A DNA stretch of 40,689 bases from Demequina sp. (GCF_024642165.1 NZ_JAHEBP010000006.1:1-40689); one strand, 5' to 3'. Positions 1 to 13,116 are shown, counted from the stretch's first letter. Notes: generated by a model from the letters alone, not told the origin. Translations and numbers: made by a program.

Positions 1-210
1 CGGCCTCGCAAGCCCTATCAGGGTGGAGAGCGTAGCGACCGTCCGCGTCGTGACTTCGATGGCGACCGGCCTCGCAAGCCCTACCAGGGTGGAGACCGGA
101 CCGACCGGACCGAGCGCAGCGACCGTCCTCGGCGTGACTTCGATGGCGACCGACCCCGCAAGCCCTACCAGGGTGGCGAGCGCAGCGACCGTCCGCGCCG
201 TGACTCCGAC
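1..210 (+). repeat. In-frame tandem coding repeat, unit GDRPRKPYQGG[ED]R[ST]DRPRRDFD, 22-28 aa, at least 3 copies
   Basis: Copies at 1-60 (partial), 61-144 and 145-about 210, near-identical at DNA level (cggcctcgcaagccctaycagggtgga...gaccgtcc[gt]cg[tg]cgtgacttcgatggcgac). Confidence 0.9.
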
Positions 211-1065
211 AACGAACGCGGGCCGCGCGGGCCGCGTCCCGAACGCGCAGGCCGTGACCGCCAAGACGCCGACGACCGGTCCTCGCGGGGCGCCGGCATC
301 CCGCTGACCAAGTCTCAGTACGTGGAGGCTCCCGAGATCCCCGAAGAGATCACGTACGGGGACCTCGACCGCGCCGTCCGTGCGCGACTGCGCACGCTGA
401 GCAAGGACAACGCCGAGGACGTGGGGCGCCACCTCATCATGGCTGGCAACCTGATCGACATCGATCCGGAGCTCGCGTACCGGCACGCCCAGGTGGCCGC
501 TCAGCGCGGTGGGCGCGTCGATGTGGTGCGAGAGGCCGCCGCTCTGACGGCCTACGCCACCGGGCGCTACGCGGAGGCGCTACGAGAGTTCCGCACCGTG
601 CGTCGGCTCGGAGGCGACGTCGCGCACCTGCCGCTGATGGCCGACTGCGAGCGCGGTCTAGGCCGTCCTGAGCGAGCCCTCGCGATCGCCGATGAACCCG
701 ATGCGCGATCCCTGCGGGGCGACGTCGCCGTCGAGATGCAGATCGTGATCGCCGGTGCGCGGCTGGACATGGGGGATGCGGAGGCGGCGCACCTGCTGCT
801 CTCGCGCATCGTCCCGCAAGGCGAGGATCTGCAGGCGCGCGTCGACGAGGCGCGCGTAGCGGTGCTCAGAGCGCTTGGGCGCGATGATGAGGCCGACGGC
901 CTCGAGGCCGCTATCCCGGAGGCGGTCGAGGAGGACATCGAGGACGACATCCTCCTGTACGACACAGCCGAGCTCCCCGAGCCCGAGCCGGAGGAGGATG
1001 CGGACGACGAGATCGACGACGACGAGATCGACGACGAGGCATCGACGGATGAGGAGCGCGCATGA
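1..1065 (+). CDS. TPR-like hypothetical protein (Rv1691-like position), 5' truncated by window edge; Arg/Gly-rich repeat N-terminus and acidic C-terminus
   Basis: Frame +1 is open from base 1 (RPRKPYQGGERSDRPRRDFDGDRPRKPYQGG...) straight into the listed ORF 322..1065, so 322 is only an internal GTG. Helical-repeat body (LIMAGNLIDIDPELAYRHAQVAAQRGGRVDVVREAAALTAYATGRYAEALREFRTVRRLGG). Overlaps the HAD gene start by ATGA. Confidence 0.85.
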   Translation, partial: RPRKPYQGGERSDRPRRDFDGDRPRKPYQGGDRTDRTERSDRPRRDFDGDRPRKPYQGGERSDRPRRDSDNERGPRGPRPERAGRDRQDADDRSSRGAGIPLTKSQYVEAPEIPEEITYGDLDRAVRARLRTLSKDNAEDVGRHLIMAGNLIDIDPELAYRHAQVAAQRGGRVDVVREAAALTAYATGRYAEALREFRTVRRLGGDVAHLPLMADCERGLGRPERALAIADEPDARSLRGDVAVEMQIVIAGARLDMGDAEAAHLLLSRIVPQGEDLQARVDEARVAVLRALGRDDEADGLEAAIPEAVEEDIEDDILLYDTAELPEPEPEEDADDEIDDDEIDDEASTDEERA

Positions 1066-2075
1066 CCGAGGCGGGGCTGCTGGGGACCGACGTTCCGCTG
1101 CGCGAGGCCTTCGACGTCGCACTCGTCGACCTCGACGGAGTGGCCTACAAGGGCTCGCACTCCATCCCGACCGCACCGCCCGCCCTCGAGGCAGCGCGGG
1201 CCGCGGGGATGCGGCTCCTGTTCGTCACGAACAACGCGTCGCGCGAGCCTGAGACTGTAGCGGGCCACCTCTCGGAACTGGGTATCCCCTGTGCTCCCGG
1301 CGAGGTGATGACCGCCGCGCAGGCCGGTGCGGAACTGCTCGCCGAGCAGGTGCGGACGGGACAGAAGGTCCTGGTGGTGGGCGGCGCGGGCCTTCACACG
1401 GCCGTGGCGGCGAAGGGCTTCGTGATTGTCGACAGCGCGACGGACCACCCGGTGGCGGTCATTCAGGGCTTCGCGCCGCATCTGGGGTGGAAGGACTTCG
1501 CCGAGGCGGTCTACGCGATCAACGCCGGCGCCCGGTTCTTCGCCACCAACCTCGATCTCACGCTCCCGACCGAGCGCGGCATGGCACCCGGCAACGGCTC
1601 GCTCGTGGGCGTGGTGCGCACCGCGACCGGCGTAGATCCGGTCTCCGCGGGCAAGCCCGAGCCTGCGATGTTCCATCTCGCTGCCCGCAAGGCGGGCGCC
1701 GAGCGTCCGCTCATGATCGGCGACCGCCTCGACACGGATCTGCGCGGCGCGCGCGCGGCTGCGATGCCCGGACTGCTGGTGCTTACCGGCGTGTCCAGCG
1801 CGCGCGATGCGGTGCTCGCGGTGCCCGCGGAGCGACCGTCGTTCATCGGCGGCGACCTCTCGACCCTCGAGGAGGCGCACCCTGCGCCCGAGCTCGTCGA
1901 CCGCTGGTGGCACGTGGGCCAGGCGCGCGCCCGGGTCACGGAGCGCCGGCTGGTCGCGGACGGCGGCGATCCCATGGACCGGCTGCGCGCCGCGTGCGCG
2001 GCCGCCTGGGCCGCGGCGGACGCGGGCGAGCAGATCGATGTTGAGACGCTTCCGCACTTCGGAGTAGCCTCCTGA
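1062..2075 (+). CDS. HAD-IIA family hydrolase (phosphoglycolate/p-nitrophenyl phosphatase-like)
   Basis: ALVDLDGVAYKGSHSIPTAPPALEAAR, LFVTNNASR, GKPEPAMFHLAARKAG, MIGDRLDTDLRGARAAAM motifs. Confidence 0.9.
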   Translation: MTEAGLLGTDVPLREAFDVALVDLDGVAYKGSHSIPTAPPALEAARAAGMRLLFVTNNASREPETVAGHLSELGIPCAPGEVMTAAQAGAELLAEQVRTGQKVLVVGGAGLHTAVAAKGFVIVDSATDHPVAVIQGFAPHLGWKDFAEAVYAINAGARFFATNLDLTLPTERGMAPGNGSLVGVVRTATGVDPVSAGKPEPAMFHLAARKAGAERPLMIGDRLDTDLRGARAAAMPGLLVLTGVSSARDAVLAVPAERPSFIGGDLSTLEEAHPAPELVDRWWHVGQARARVTERRLVADGGDPMDRLRAACAAAWAAADAGEQIDVETLPHFGVAS

Positions 2076-2078
2076 CAC

Positions 2079-2252
2079 ATGGGTGACATCAACGACGCGC
2101 GTGAATCCCTGGGGCATGTCGAGTATCCAGCGGAGGTCCAAGAGGCCCTCAAGGCCGTGACCGAGCTGCCGGAGGACTTGGAGCAGCAGGCCGCGTTCTT
2201 CGACAAGGTGCAGGAGGCGCTGTCCAACCGCCTCCGCGACGAGCCTCGCTGA
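2079..2252 (+). CDS. Small conserved-position protein, 57 aa (MGDINDARESLGHVEYPAEVQEALKAVTELPEDLEQQAAFFDKVQEALSNRLRDEPR)
   Basis: Absent from the ORF track because it is short. ATG 2079, TGA 2250-2252, fills the gap between HAD gene and tlyA; same slot as Rv1693 in the M. tuberculosis order. Confidence 0.75.
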   Translation: MGDINDARESLGHVEYPAEVQEALKAVTELPEDLEQQAAFFDKVQEALSNRLRDEPR

Positions 2253-2254
2253 CC

Positions 2255-3079
2255 ATGCGGCTGGACCGCGCGCTCGTGGCGCGCGGGCTCGTACAGTCGC
2301 GCACCCGCGCCCAGCAGTTGATCGACGCGGGCGACGTCTCGGTCGACGGAGTCGTCGTGTCGAAGTCGGCGATGGACGTCCGGGACGATGCGGAGGTCAC
2401 CGTCCATACGGCAGGAGAAGACTTCGTCTCACGTGCCGCGCACAAACTTGTGGGCGCGCTCGAGGCCTGCCCCCAGATCGACGTCGTGGGCCGCACCTGT
2501 CTCGATGTGGGTGCGTCGACGGGCGGCTTCACCCAGGTGTTGCTGGAGCGCGGGGCGGTGCGGGTCCACGCGATCGACGTGGGCCACGGCCAGCTGTCGC
2601 CGGTGGTCGCGAGCGACCCGAGGGTGGTGGCACGGGAGGGCCTCAACGCTCGCGAGCTGACCTCCGAGCACCTGGGCGGCGAGCGCCCGGACCTGGTGGT
2701 GGCCGATGTGTCCTTCATCTCGCTGACCTTGCTGGTCGAGCCGCTACTCGCGACGTGCGCGGAGGACGTGGACCTGCTCCTCATGGTGAAGCCTCAGTTC
2801 GAGGTGGGCCGTGAACGCCTGGGCAAGGGGGGCGTGGTCACCAACCGTGACGATCGTGCGCGCGCGGTCGCGAGGGTGGTCGACGCGCTGACGACGGCCG
2901 GGCTGTCCATCCACAGGATCGCGAGATCCGCGCTGCCCGGCCCGCACGGCAACGTCGAGTTCTTCGTGTGGGCGTCTCGGGCATGGCAGGCTAGGGGCGG
3001 CAGCCGTCCACGCCCGGACGCGCTCACGGAAGGCCTGGTGAGGGCCTCGATCGAGGATCAGACGGGAGGCACGCCATGA
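2255..3079 (+). CDS. tlyA: TlyA family rRNA 2'-O-methyltransferase (S4 domain + FtsJ-like)
   Basis: S4 N-terminus MRLDRALVARGLVQSRTRAQQLIDAGDVSVDGVVVSKS; CLDVGASTGGFTQVLLERGA; KPQFEVGRE. Confidence 0.93.
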   Translation: MRLDRALVARGLVQSRTRAQQLIDAGDVSVDGVVVSKSAMDVRDDAEVTVHTAGEDFVSRAAHKLVGALEACPQIDVVGRTCLDVGASTGGFTQVLLERGAVRVHAIDVGHGQLSPVVASDPRVVAREGLNARELTSEHLGGERPDLVVADVSFISLTLLVEPLLATCAEDVDLLLMVKPQFEVGRERLGKGGVVTNRDDRARAVARVVDALTTAGLSIHRIARSALPGPHGNVEFFVWASRAWQARGGSRPRPDALTEGLVRASIEDQTGGTP

Positions 3080-3942
3080 CGCGCCGGATCCTGATCCTTA
3101 CGAACCCGCACCGTCCCGAGACCCTCGATGCGGCCGAGCTCGCGAGAGCGGCGCTCACGGCAGAGGGCGTCGACGTATGCAGCGACTTCACGCAGGGCGT
3201 CGACAAGCCCATCGAGGCGGCGCTGGTACTCGGCGGCGACGGCACGATGCTCCACGCCGCACACCTCACGCACGGCACGGGGATCCCGCTGCTGGGCGTC
3301 AACCTGGGCAGGGTGGGCTTCCTCGCGGAACTCGAGCGCGACGACGTGGCGCACGCCGCGCGGCGACTCGCCGAGGGCGACTACGAGATAGAGGAGCGCG
3401 GCACCCTCGACGTCACCGTGACGGCGCCCGACGGCTCTGTCACGTCGGGATGGGCGCTCAACGAGGCCACCGTCGAGCGGGCCAACCTCCGCACCACGGT
3501 CGAGGTGGGCCTCGACATCGACGGGCGCCCGTTGTCCACCTTCGGCTGCGACGGCGTGGTCATCGCGACGTCCACCGGATCGACGGCCCACGCCTTCAGC
3601 GCCGGCGGCCCCGTCTTGTGGCCCGATGTCGATGCTCTGCTGGTGGTGCCACTGGCCGCGCACGCCCTCTTCGCGCGCCCGCTGGTGGTGGGGCGTTCAT
3701 CGACGATCACGGTGGAGATCCTCGAGCGGTCCGCGAGCGACGCGCAGGTGGTGCTCGACGGCGCTCGCGCGATCGAGGTGGCGAAGGGCGGCCGGGTCGA
3801 GGCGCGCCGCGGCGGCGAGACCGTGCATCTGGCCCGCATGTCCGATGCCCCGTTCAGCGAGCGGCTCGTGAAGAAGTTCTCCCTTCCCGTCGACGGCTTC
3901 CGCGGCAACCGCGACCTCGACGGGTGGGCCGCGGGGATCTGA
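3076..3942 (+). CDS. nadK: NAD kinase
   Basis: LVLGGDGTMLHAAH, GVNLGRVGFLAE, STGSTAHAFSAGGP motifs. Confidence 0.94.
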   Translation: MTRRILILTNPHRPETLDAAELARAALTAEGVDVCSDFTQGVDKPIEAALVLGGDGTMLHAAHLTHGTGIPLLGVNLGRVGFLAELERDDVAHAARRLAEGDYEIEERGTLDVTVTAPDGSVTSGWALNEATVERANLRTTVEVGLDIDGRPLSTFGCDGVVIATSTGSTAHAFSAGGPVLWPDVDALLVVPLAAHALFARPLVVGRSSTITVEILERSASDAQVVLDGARAIEVAKGGRVEARRGGETVHLARMSDAPFSERLVKKFSLPVDGFRGNRDLDGWAAGI

Positions 3943-3944
3943 CC

Positions 3945-5627
3945 GTGCTGCGCGAGCTTGCGATCGAGAACCTTGGCGTGATCGAGTCCGCCCGCCTGGA
4001 GCTCGGGCCCGGGCTCACCTGCGTGACGGGGGAGACCGGGGCAGGCAAGACGATGGTGCTGACCGGGCTGGGACTGATCGTGGGGTCCAAGTCCGTGCCC
4101 GCGACGGTCCGCAGCGGCGCCGATGCGGCGCTCGCCGAGGCCGTGGTGGATGTGGTCCCGGGCTCCTGGCCCGCCGAACGCCTGAGCGAGGCGGGCGCGG
4201 CGCTCGACGACGACGGGACGGTCATCGTCAGCCGCAGCGTGGGCGCCACCACACGCTCGCGCACCGTCGTGGGCGGGCGGACCGTGCCCCAGGGCGTGCT
4301 CGCCGAGGTCGCTACCCACTGGGTCACCGTGCACGGGCAGAGCGACCAGGCGCGGCTGCGCTCGGCCGCCGAACAGCGCGGGATCCTCGACGGCTACGCG
4401 GGTCACTCCGACTTGCTGGACGGCTACACCCAGGCCTGGTGGGCGTGGCGTCACGCCCAGGACGAGCTCGAGCGAATGGAATCGGGCGCGCATCTCGCGC
4501 GCCTCGAGGCCGCACGCATGCGTGACGACCTGGCCGCGATCGACCAGGTCGCTCCGCAGGCCGGGGAGGACCGGGCGCTCAGATCGCAGGCCGAGGTCCT
4601 CGAGAACTCCGAGGCGGTGCGGGCCGGAGTGGCGGGCGCACGCGAGGCCATCGACGGCGAGTCGGAACTCACCGTGGTGGTCGCCGTGGACGCCGCGCGC
4701 CGCGCGCTGGCGGACGCCTCACGTCACGACCCCGGCCTCGCCGAACTCGAGACGCGACTCGCGGATGTCGCCTACGGTGCGGCGGACGTCGCCCAGGAAC
4801 TCGCGTCGTACCTGGATCGCATGGATGCAGACCCCGCTCGACTCCACGAGCTGCAGGCCCGGCGCGCCGATCTCAACGCCCTGATGCGCCGCATCGGCGC
4901 GGACCTCGATGGGGTGCTGGCCTACCGCGAGCGCGCGGCGGCGGCCGTCGCCGAGGACGACTCGTGGGACGAGAGCCTCGCCGCGCGCCGTGAGGCGGAA
5001 CGTGCGGCTGCACTCGAGGTCGAGTCCCGTGCCGCCGCGCTCACCGCCAGCCGCCGCGAGGCCGCCGCCCGCCTCGCCACCGACGTCGCCGCCGAGCTCA
5101 GCGGGCTCGCCATGCCCGACGCATCCTTCGCCGTCGAGGTCGAGCGTGCGGAGCTGCGGCATTCGGGCGCCGATGACGTCAGCATGACTCTCGCGTCGCA
5201 CCCCGGAGCGCCGCACCGGCCCGTGGCCCAGGCGGCGTCGGGCGGCGAGCTGTCACGGATCATGCTCGCGATCGAGGTGTCGCTCGCGCGGCACGCCGCC
5301 GCGCCCGGCCACACGTTCGTCTTCGACGAGGTCGACGCCGGTGTGGGCGGACGTGCCGCCATCGCCGTCGGCCGGCGCCTCGCCGAGCTGGCGCGCACCC
5401 ACCAGGTGCTGGTGGTCACCCATCTCGCCCAGGTGGCGGCGTACGCCGACCGGCATGTGGTGGTCGCCAAGGCCTCGGACGGCGCCGTGACCCGCGCGCA
5501 GGTCCACGAGGTCGATGGCGAGGACCGGGTCGAGGAGCTCGCTCGCCTGCTGTCCGGGCGCGAGGACTCGAAGACCGCACTCGCCCACGCGCGTGAGCTG
5601 CTGGAGGCGTCGCGCGTGGCACCATAG
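3945..5627 (+). CDS. recN: DNA repair protein RecN
   Basis: GTG 3945 inside the longer ORF 3177..5627: VLRELAIENLGVIESARLELGPGLTCVTGETGAGKTMVLTGLGLI ... ASGGELSRIMLAIEVSLA ... FDEVDAGVGGRAA. Confidence 0.93.
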   Translation: MLRELAIENLGVIESARLELGPGLTCVTGETGAGKTMVLTGLGLIVGSKSVPATVRSGADAALAEAVVDVVPGSWPAERLSEAGAALDDDGTVIVSRSVGATTRSRTVVGGRTVPQGVLAEVATHWVTVHGQSDQARLRSAAEQRGILDGYAGHSDLLDGYTQAWWAWRHAQDELERMESGAHLARLEAARMRDDLAAIDQVAPQAGEDRALRSQAEVLENSEAVRAGVAGAREAIDGESELTVVVAVDAARRALADASRHDPGLAELETRLADVAYGAADVAQELASYLDRMDADPARLHELQARRADLNALMRRIGADLDGVLAYRERAAAAVAEDDSWDESLAARREAERAAALEVESRAAALTASRREAAARLATDVAAELSGLAMPDASFAVEVERAELRHSGADDVSMTLASHPGAPHRPVAQAASGGELSRIMLAIEVSLARHAAAPGHTFVFDEVDAGVGGRAAIAVGRRLAELARTHQVLVVTHLAQVAAYADRHVVVAKASDGAVTRAQVHEVDGEDRVEELARLLSGREDSKTALAHARELLEASRVAP

Positions 5628-5632
5628 CGGCC

Positions 5633-6759
5633 ATGACCGCCGCCACGACCACCATCACGGGCCCGGCCCGGGTCGACTCCTCGCCCCTTGAGCTCTCCCG
5701 GCGGCTGCAGCCCGGCGACATCGCCATCATCGATGTGCTCGACCTGGACAGGCGCGCGGCGTCCGCGCTCGCCGCGCGACGCCCGGCGGCCGTGGTCAAC
5801 GTACGGCGGTCGCTGTCCGGCCGCCTGCCCACCACCGGAGCTCTGGTGCTGCTCGAGGCTGCGATCCCCGTGATCGACGCTGCCGGGGAGGCCGTGCTGG
5901 GGGTGCGCGACGGCGCGCGGGTCGCGCTCGAGGGCGCGTTGGTGACCGTCGACGGCGACGTCGTCGCCGCGGGCGAACTGCTCACCGTGGAGGACGTCGA
6001 GCGCAGGGTGAGGGAGGCGGGTGAAGATCTCCATGTCCACGTCGCCTCGTTCACGGCCAACGCGCTCGACCTGCTCGACCGTGACGCCGGTCTGCTGCTC
6101 GACGGGGTGGGCCTGCCCCAGCTCCGTCTGCCCGTCGACGGCCGCCCGGTGGTGGTGGTCACCCCGCGGTTCTCGGGGACGGACCCGGGCCTCGCCCGCT
6201 TCGCCCGTGAGCGCCGCCCGGTGGTGATCGCCGTGGGCGAGGGCGCCGATGCGGCGCGCGCCGCGGGGCTGGTGCCGCGCATCGTCGTGGGCGACATCGA
6301 CGCCGTGAGCGAGGATGCGCTGCGCGGTGCCGGCCAGGTGATCGTCCACGACCCCGAGGGGCGCGACGCCGGCCGCTCCCGGGCGCAGGCGATCGGCCTC
6401 TCCCACGACGCCTGCGACGCCGTGATCGGCAGCGAGGACGTGGCCGTGTTGGCCGCCCACGCCTCCGGCGCCTCCGTGGTGGTGGTGGCAGGTGCGCGGG
6501 ACGGGCTGCTCGACTACGTCGAGGATCGGACTGTGGCCGGGGCCGGAGCGCTGCTCACCCGGCTCGTGGCGACCGGCGTGGTGGTCGACGCGCGCGTGCT
6601 CGGCACCGTCTATCGGCACCGGTACAGCGCGTGGATGGCATGGGGCGCGCTCGGCCTCGCCGTGGTGGCCGTCGCGCTGGCCGCCTGGGGCACCCCCGAG
6701 GGGCACGATGCGATCGCTGGCGCTTGGGACTGGCTCACGGCGACCCTGGGCGGCGATCG

Positions 6760-6763
<4 letters not shown>
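5633..6763 (+). CDS. steA: SteA-like cytokinetic ring protein (thiamin pyrophosphokinase-like domain, C-terminal TM)
   Basis: Position between recN and steB/mctB as Rv1697; GDIAIIDVLDLDRRAASALAARRPAAVVNVRRSLSGRLPTTGALVLLEAAIPVIDA; C-terminal hydrophobic helix. Confidence 0.75.
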
Positions 6764-9398
<2,635 letters not shown>

Positions 9399-9402
9399 AC
9401 GC

Positions 9403-10029
9403 GTGATCGCCGACGTCCCGGCCGAGCGCCCGGTGCTCGCCACGGAGCTGTCCTTCGCGGGGCGCGTCTGGGACCTCCGGACGGACACGGTGGACCTGGG
9501 TGAGTCCGGCGTCGTGACGCGGAACTACGTGCACCACACGGGCGCGGTGGCCGTGATGGCGCTCAACGACCGGGACGAGCTGTTCCTGGTGCGCCAGTAC
9601 CGGCACCCCGTGCGCACGGAGACCTGGGAGCCCCCGGCGGGTCTGCTCGACCTCGCCGACGAGGACCCTCGGGACGCCGCCGCCCGTGAGCTGTTCGAGG
9701 AGGCCGATCTCACCGCCGCGCGTTGGGACGTGCTGATCGACATGTACGCCTCGCCGGGTGGCTCATCCGAGGGCATCCGCATCTACCTCGCGCGCGACAT
9801 CGCCGAGGTCCCCGAGGCCAAGCGCTTCGCACGCTCCGAGGAGGAGCGAGATATGGAGGGGCGCTGGGTGCCTCTCGACGAGGTCCTCGCATCGATCTGG
9901 GCCGGCTCGATCTGCGGGCCCACCCTGCTGGCGGGCGCGATGGCGGTCGATGCCGCCAGGCGCTCACACGGCGCCACCCTCAGGCCGGCTGACGCGGCCT
10001 GGCGACGCCCGCCGTCACCCCTGGACTGA
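9403..10029 (+). CDS. NUDIX hydrolase (ADP-ribose pyrophosphatase-like)
   Basis: Nudix box GLLDLADEDPRDAAARELFEEADL; order after pyrG as Rv1700. Confidence 0.88.
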   Translation: MIADVPAERPVLATELSFAGRVWDLRTDTVDLGESGVVTRNYVHHTGAVAVMALNDRDELFLVRQYRHPVRTETWEPPAGLLDLADEDPRDAAARELFEEADLTAARWDVLIDMYASPGGSSEGIRIYLARDIAEVPEAKRFARSEEERDMEGRWVPLDEVLASIWAGSICGPTLLAGAMAVDAARRSHGATLRPADAAWRRPPSPLD

Positions 10030-10049
10030 TCGCCCCCGGCGCATCGTCC

Positions 10050-12116
10050 TCACCCGGCGTGGGAGGCCAGGATGTCCTGCACGTCGGCCACGAGGAACGG
10101 CGCCAGGGTCCGGCTGAACGTCGCCGTGATGTGGGTGCGATCGCGGTACGCGATGACGTGGCCGATCACGGCGGGGCACCACGACTCGTCGCAGTAGAGG
10201 TCCGTGTAGTCGACCAGGTAGGCGCCGTCGCCGGCAAGCTCGACGGCCTCGGGCAGGTGGTCGGACGTGCCCAACCCGTCGGACCGTGCCACGCCGCACT
10301 CGGACGCGGAGTCGAAGCCGTCGGCACGCGCGATGCAGTCCAAGGACGTGTCCGTCATCACCGGGTTGTCCGCCACGGCCACGATGGGGACGCCCTGCTC
10401 GAGAAGCGGCGCCCACGCCTGCGCATGGAGCGCGGCGGCGGGGTTGGGGTCGCCGGCGGGGATGGTGAGCGAACGGCGTTCGGACACGAGGATCAGGTCG
10501 TAGCCGCCGCCCTCCATGGCCTGCTGGAGGGCCTGACGGTGCTCGGCGCACTCGGCGTCGTCCGGTCGTGGGGCCTGCCACTCGCACCCGCGTGACAGGT
10601 AGGTGTCGAGCGTCCAGTTCGCGGTGTCGAGCTGGTCCATCAGGCCCGGCAGCAACGATGCGGCGTGGGAGTTGCCGATGAGAGCCACCTTGAGCGCGTC
10701 GGGCGCCGTCGAGCCGTAGGTGCACGTCTGGACGGACGCGCCGGGGGACTGGTCGTAGCACGCATACGCGTCGCCCGTGTCCTCGAGGATCGCCGCGGGC
10801 TCGGGCAGTAGCACGCCGTCCAGCTCGGGGTCCACGCACGGCTGTTCGCCGCCCAGCACCGCGGCGGCCCCGAAGCATCCCTCGGTGCGCCCCACGAGCT
10901 CCGTGGTGCGTTCCTCCGAGTCCGTGAGGCTGCCCTGCGCCGCGACGATGCCCCACGCCGCGAATGCGACGGTCACCGCCATCGACACGACCGCGAACGC
11001 GTACGTTCGCCCGGTGCGGTTGCGCAGCAGCGCGCCGTCGCGGGCGGGGTCCTCGATGAAGCGCTTGGACAACCCGGCGAGCACGTAGCAGACCACCAGG
11101 ATCGCGACGTTGCCGAGGAAGGACGGGGGACGATCCAGCGCGTAGGGAACGATGACGATGAACGGCCAGTGCCACAGATAGAGCGAGTAGGACACGTCGC
11201 CGGTGTACTGGACGGGGCGCCACCCGGTGACCCGCGCCAGCACGCCGCGCTCGAAGGAGCCGGCCCAGATCACCGCGGCTGTGCCCAGCACCGGCAACAG
11301 AGCCGTCCAGCCCGGGAAGGGGGTGCGCGGCGTGTAGAGCACAAAGGTCACCGCGATCGCCGCCCAGCCCGCCCAGGCGGTCGCGGCGCGGCCACGGTCG
11401 CCCAGGCGTGCCGTGGCGGCCGGCGCGAACGCGAGCAGGCCGCCCACGGCGAACTCCCACACGCGGGTGGGGGTGACGAAGTAGGCGGCCGCCGGGTTGG
11501 TCGCGGTCATCCAGATCGACGTCGTCAGGCCCACGGCCCCCACGAGCGCGAGCATGACCATGAACACGCGCCGGTTGTCGACGCCCAGGCGCCGCGCGAG
11601 GATGAGCGCCCCCACCAGCAGCAGCGGCCAGAGCAGGTAGAACTGCTCCTCGACCGAGAGCGACCAGTAGTGCTCGACGGATGACGGGTTGTTCTCCGCC
11701 CCGAGGTAGTCGACCGCCTCCGCCGTCAGCCGCCAGTTCTGCCAGTAGGTCGCGGAGGCGATGACCTCCCAGAGGTGCTGGGTCCACAGGCTCCGAGGGA
11801 CCCAGAGGTACGTGGCGGCGGTGGTGAGCACCAGCACCGACAGCGCCGCGGGCAGGAGCCGGCGGACGCGACGCGCCCAGAAGCGGCTCAGGGCGATCCG
11901 TCCCGTGCGGGTCACCTCGCGCGCCAGGTGCGAGGTGATGAGGTAGCCGGAGATCACGAAGAAGACGTCGACACCCGCGTACCCGCCGGTGAGCCGCCCC
12001 GGCCACAGGTGGAACAGCACCACGCCCAGCACCGCCAGCGCGCGCAGCGCCTGGATCTCCGGCCGGAAGCCGGCGGTGGGGCCGGCCTTCGAACGGGTGG
12101 CGGCGGTGGTCGTCAT
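10050..12116 (-). CDS. Acyltransferase-3 family membrane protein with C-terminal SGNH-like domain (OatA/OafA-like)
   Basis: [44 protein letters not shown]; many TM helices; C-terminal [15 protein letters not shown] (GNSH) and [17 protein letters not shown]. Confidence 0.88.
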   Translation of the reverse strand: MTTTAATRSKAGPTAGFRPEIQALRALAVLGVVLFHLWPGRLTGGYAGVDVFFVISGYLITSHLAREVTRTGRIALSRFWARRVRRLLPAALSVLVLTTAATYLWVPRSLWTQHLWEVIASATYWQNWRLTAEAVDYLGAENNPSSVEHYWSLSVEEQFYLLWPLLLVGALILARRLGVDNRRVFMVMLALVGAVGLTTSIWMTATNPAAAYFVTPTRVWEFAVGGLLAFAPAATARLGDRGRAATAWAGWAAIAVTFVLYTPRTPFPGWTALLPVLGTAAVIWAGSFERGVLARVTGWRPVQYTGDVSYSLYLWHWPFIVIVPYALDRPPSFLGNVAILVVCYVLAGLSKRFIEDPARDGALLRNRTGRTYAFAVVSMAVTVAFAAWGIVAAQGSLTDSEERTTELVGRTEGCFGAAAVLGGEQPCVDPELDGVLLPEPAAILEDTGDAYACYDQSPGASVQTCTYGSTAPDALKVALIGNSHAASLLPGLMDQLDTANWTLDTYLSRGCEWQAPRPDDAECAEHRQALQQAMEGGGYDLILVSERRSLTIPAGDPNPAAALHAQAWAPLLEQGVPIVAVADNPVMTDTSLDCIARADGFDSASECGVARSDGLGTSDHLPEAVELAGDGAYLVDYTDLYCDESWCPAVIGHVIAYRDRTHITATFSRTLAPFLVADVQDILASHAG

Positions 12117-12174
12117 GCAGAGTTTCCTTCGGGTCCGGGGAGCGGCGGCCCGCCCATTATCGCCGGGAAGGCGA

Positions 12175-13104
12175 TCAGGCGGGGGTCTCGACGCGGAGCA
12201 GCCGGAACGCGGCGGAGTGCGCCGCGACCAGCACGGCGGCCCCGAGCAGGTGTGCGCCGACGAGCACGATGGGCAGTCCGGTGAAGTACTGGACGTAGCC
12301 GACGAGGCCCTGCGCGAGGGTCACGACGACGAGCACCAGCCACGCCCGCCGCGCCTCGTCGCGATCGCCCGCGGACCGGTCACGACGGATGCGCCAGCCC
12401 ATCCACGCCAACACGGCGACGAACGCCCACACCGTCATCGCATGAGCCCGGGCCACCAGCGCCGGATCGAGGGCGAGGCGCTCGGTGGCGTTGGCGTCGC
12501 CGGAGTGCGGTCCCGCGCCGGTGGTGAGCGCCCCCAGCACCACGAGCACGCCGAGCAGCCCGAGGGACACCCAGCGTTCGAGGGCGAGCGACGTGCCGAG
12601 GCGGCCGTGCGCGCCGCGGTAGCGCAGGGCGAAGCGCACCGAGTACCAGACCAGCGCGAGGCTCAACAGCAGGTGCGGAGCCACCACCAGCGGGTGCAGG
12701 TCCACCAGCACGGTCACCCCGCCCACGACGGCCTGGGCGACCACGCCGAGCAGCGGCACGAGGCCCCACCAGCGCAGTTCCCGACGCGTGCGCCACACGG
12801 CGATCGCCATCGCGGCGGCGACCAGCAGCAGCACGAAGGTGAGCAGGCGGTTGCCGAACTCGACGTAGGGGTGAAAGGTGGTCTCGCCGAACGCCGCGGG
12901 CACGAAGCTCCCGGGCTCGCACTGCGGCCAGGTGGAGCAGCCCAGGCCCGATCCCGTGAGGCGCACCGCGCCGCCGGTCACGATGATGCCGCCCTGCGTC
13001 GCGATGTTGGCCAACGTGAGCCCGCGCGCGTGGCGGCCGAGGAGGTCCGCCACGGCGGCTCCGGCGGCGCGGACGGGGTTGCGGCGGTCGGTGGTGCTTG
13101 TCAC
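12175..13104 (-). CDS. ctaA: Heme A synthase, COX15/CtaA family
   Basis: [53 protein letters not shown] 13104 ([11 protein letters not shown]) preferred over listed 13125. Confidence 0.88.
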   Translation of the reverse strand: MTSTTDRRNPVRAAGAAVADLLGRHARGLTLANIATQGGIIVTGGAVRLTGSGLGCSTWPQCEPGSFVPAAFGETTFHPYVEFGNRLLTFVLLLVAAAMAIAVWRTRRELRWWGLVPLLGVVAQAVVGGVTVLVDLHPLVVAPHLLLSLALVWYSVRFALRYRGAHGRLGTSLALERWVSLGLLGVLVVLGALTTGAGPHSGDANATERLALDPALVARAHAMTVWAFVAVLAWMGWRIRRDRSAGDRDEARRAWLVLVVVTLAQGLVGYVQYFTGLPIVLVGAHLLGAAVLVAAHSAAFRLLRVETPA

Positions 13105-13110
13105 CCGCCA

Positions 13111-13116
13111 ATAGTA
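13111..13116 (-). promoter_or_regulatory. Candidate -10 TACTAT 6 nt before ctaA GTG (leaderless-type)
   Basis: Reverse strand TACTAT-tggcgg-GTGACAAGC. Confidence 0.4.

Noticed and set aside
23-307. ORF 94 aa (MESVATVRVV...) on + strand
   Set aside because: Frame +2 read of the coding repeat; frame +1 is continuous with the TPR protein.
567-2141. 524-aa minus-strand ORF
   Set aside because: Antisense to recognised TPR/HAD genes; Arg/Ser/Ala-rich shadow ORF typical of high GC.
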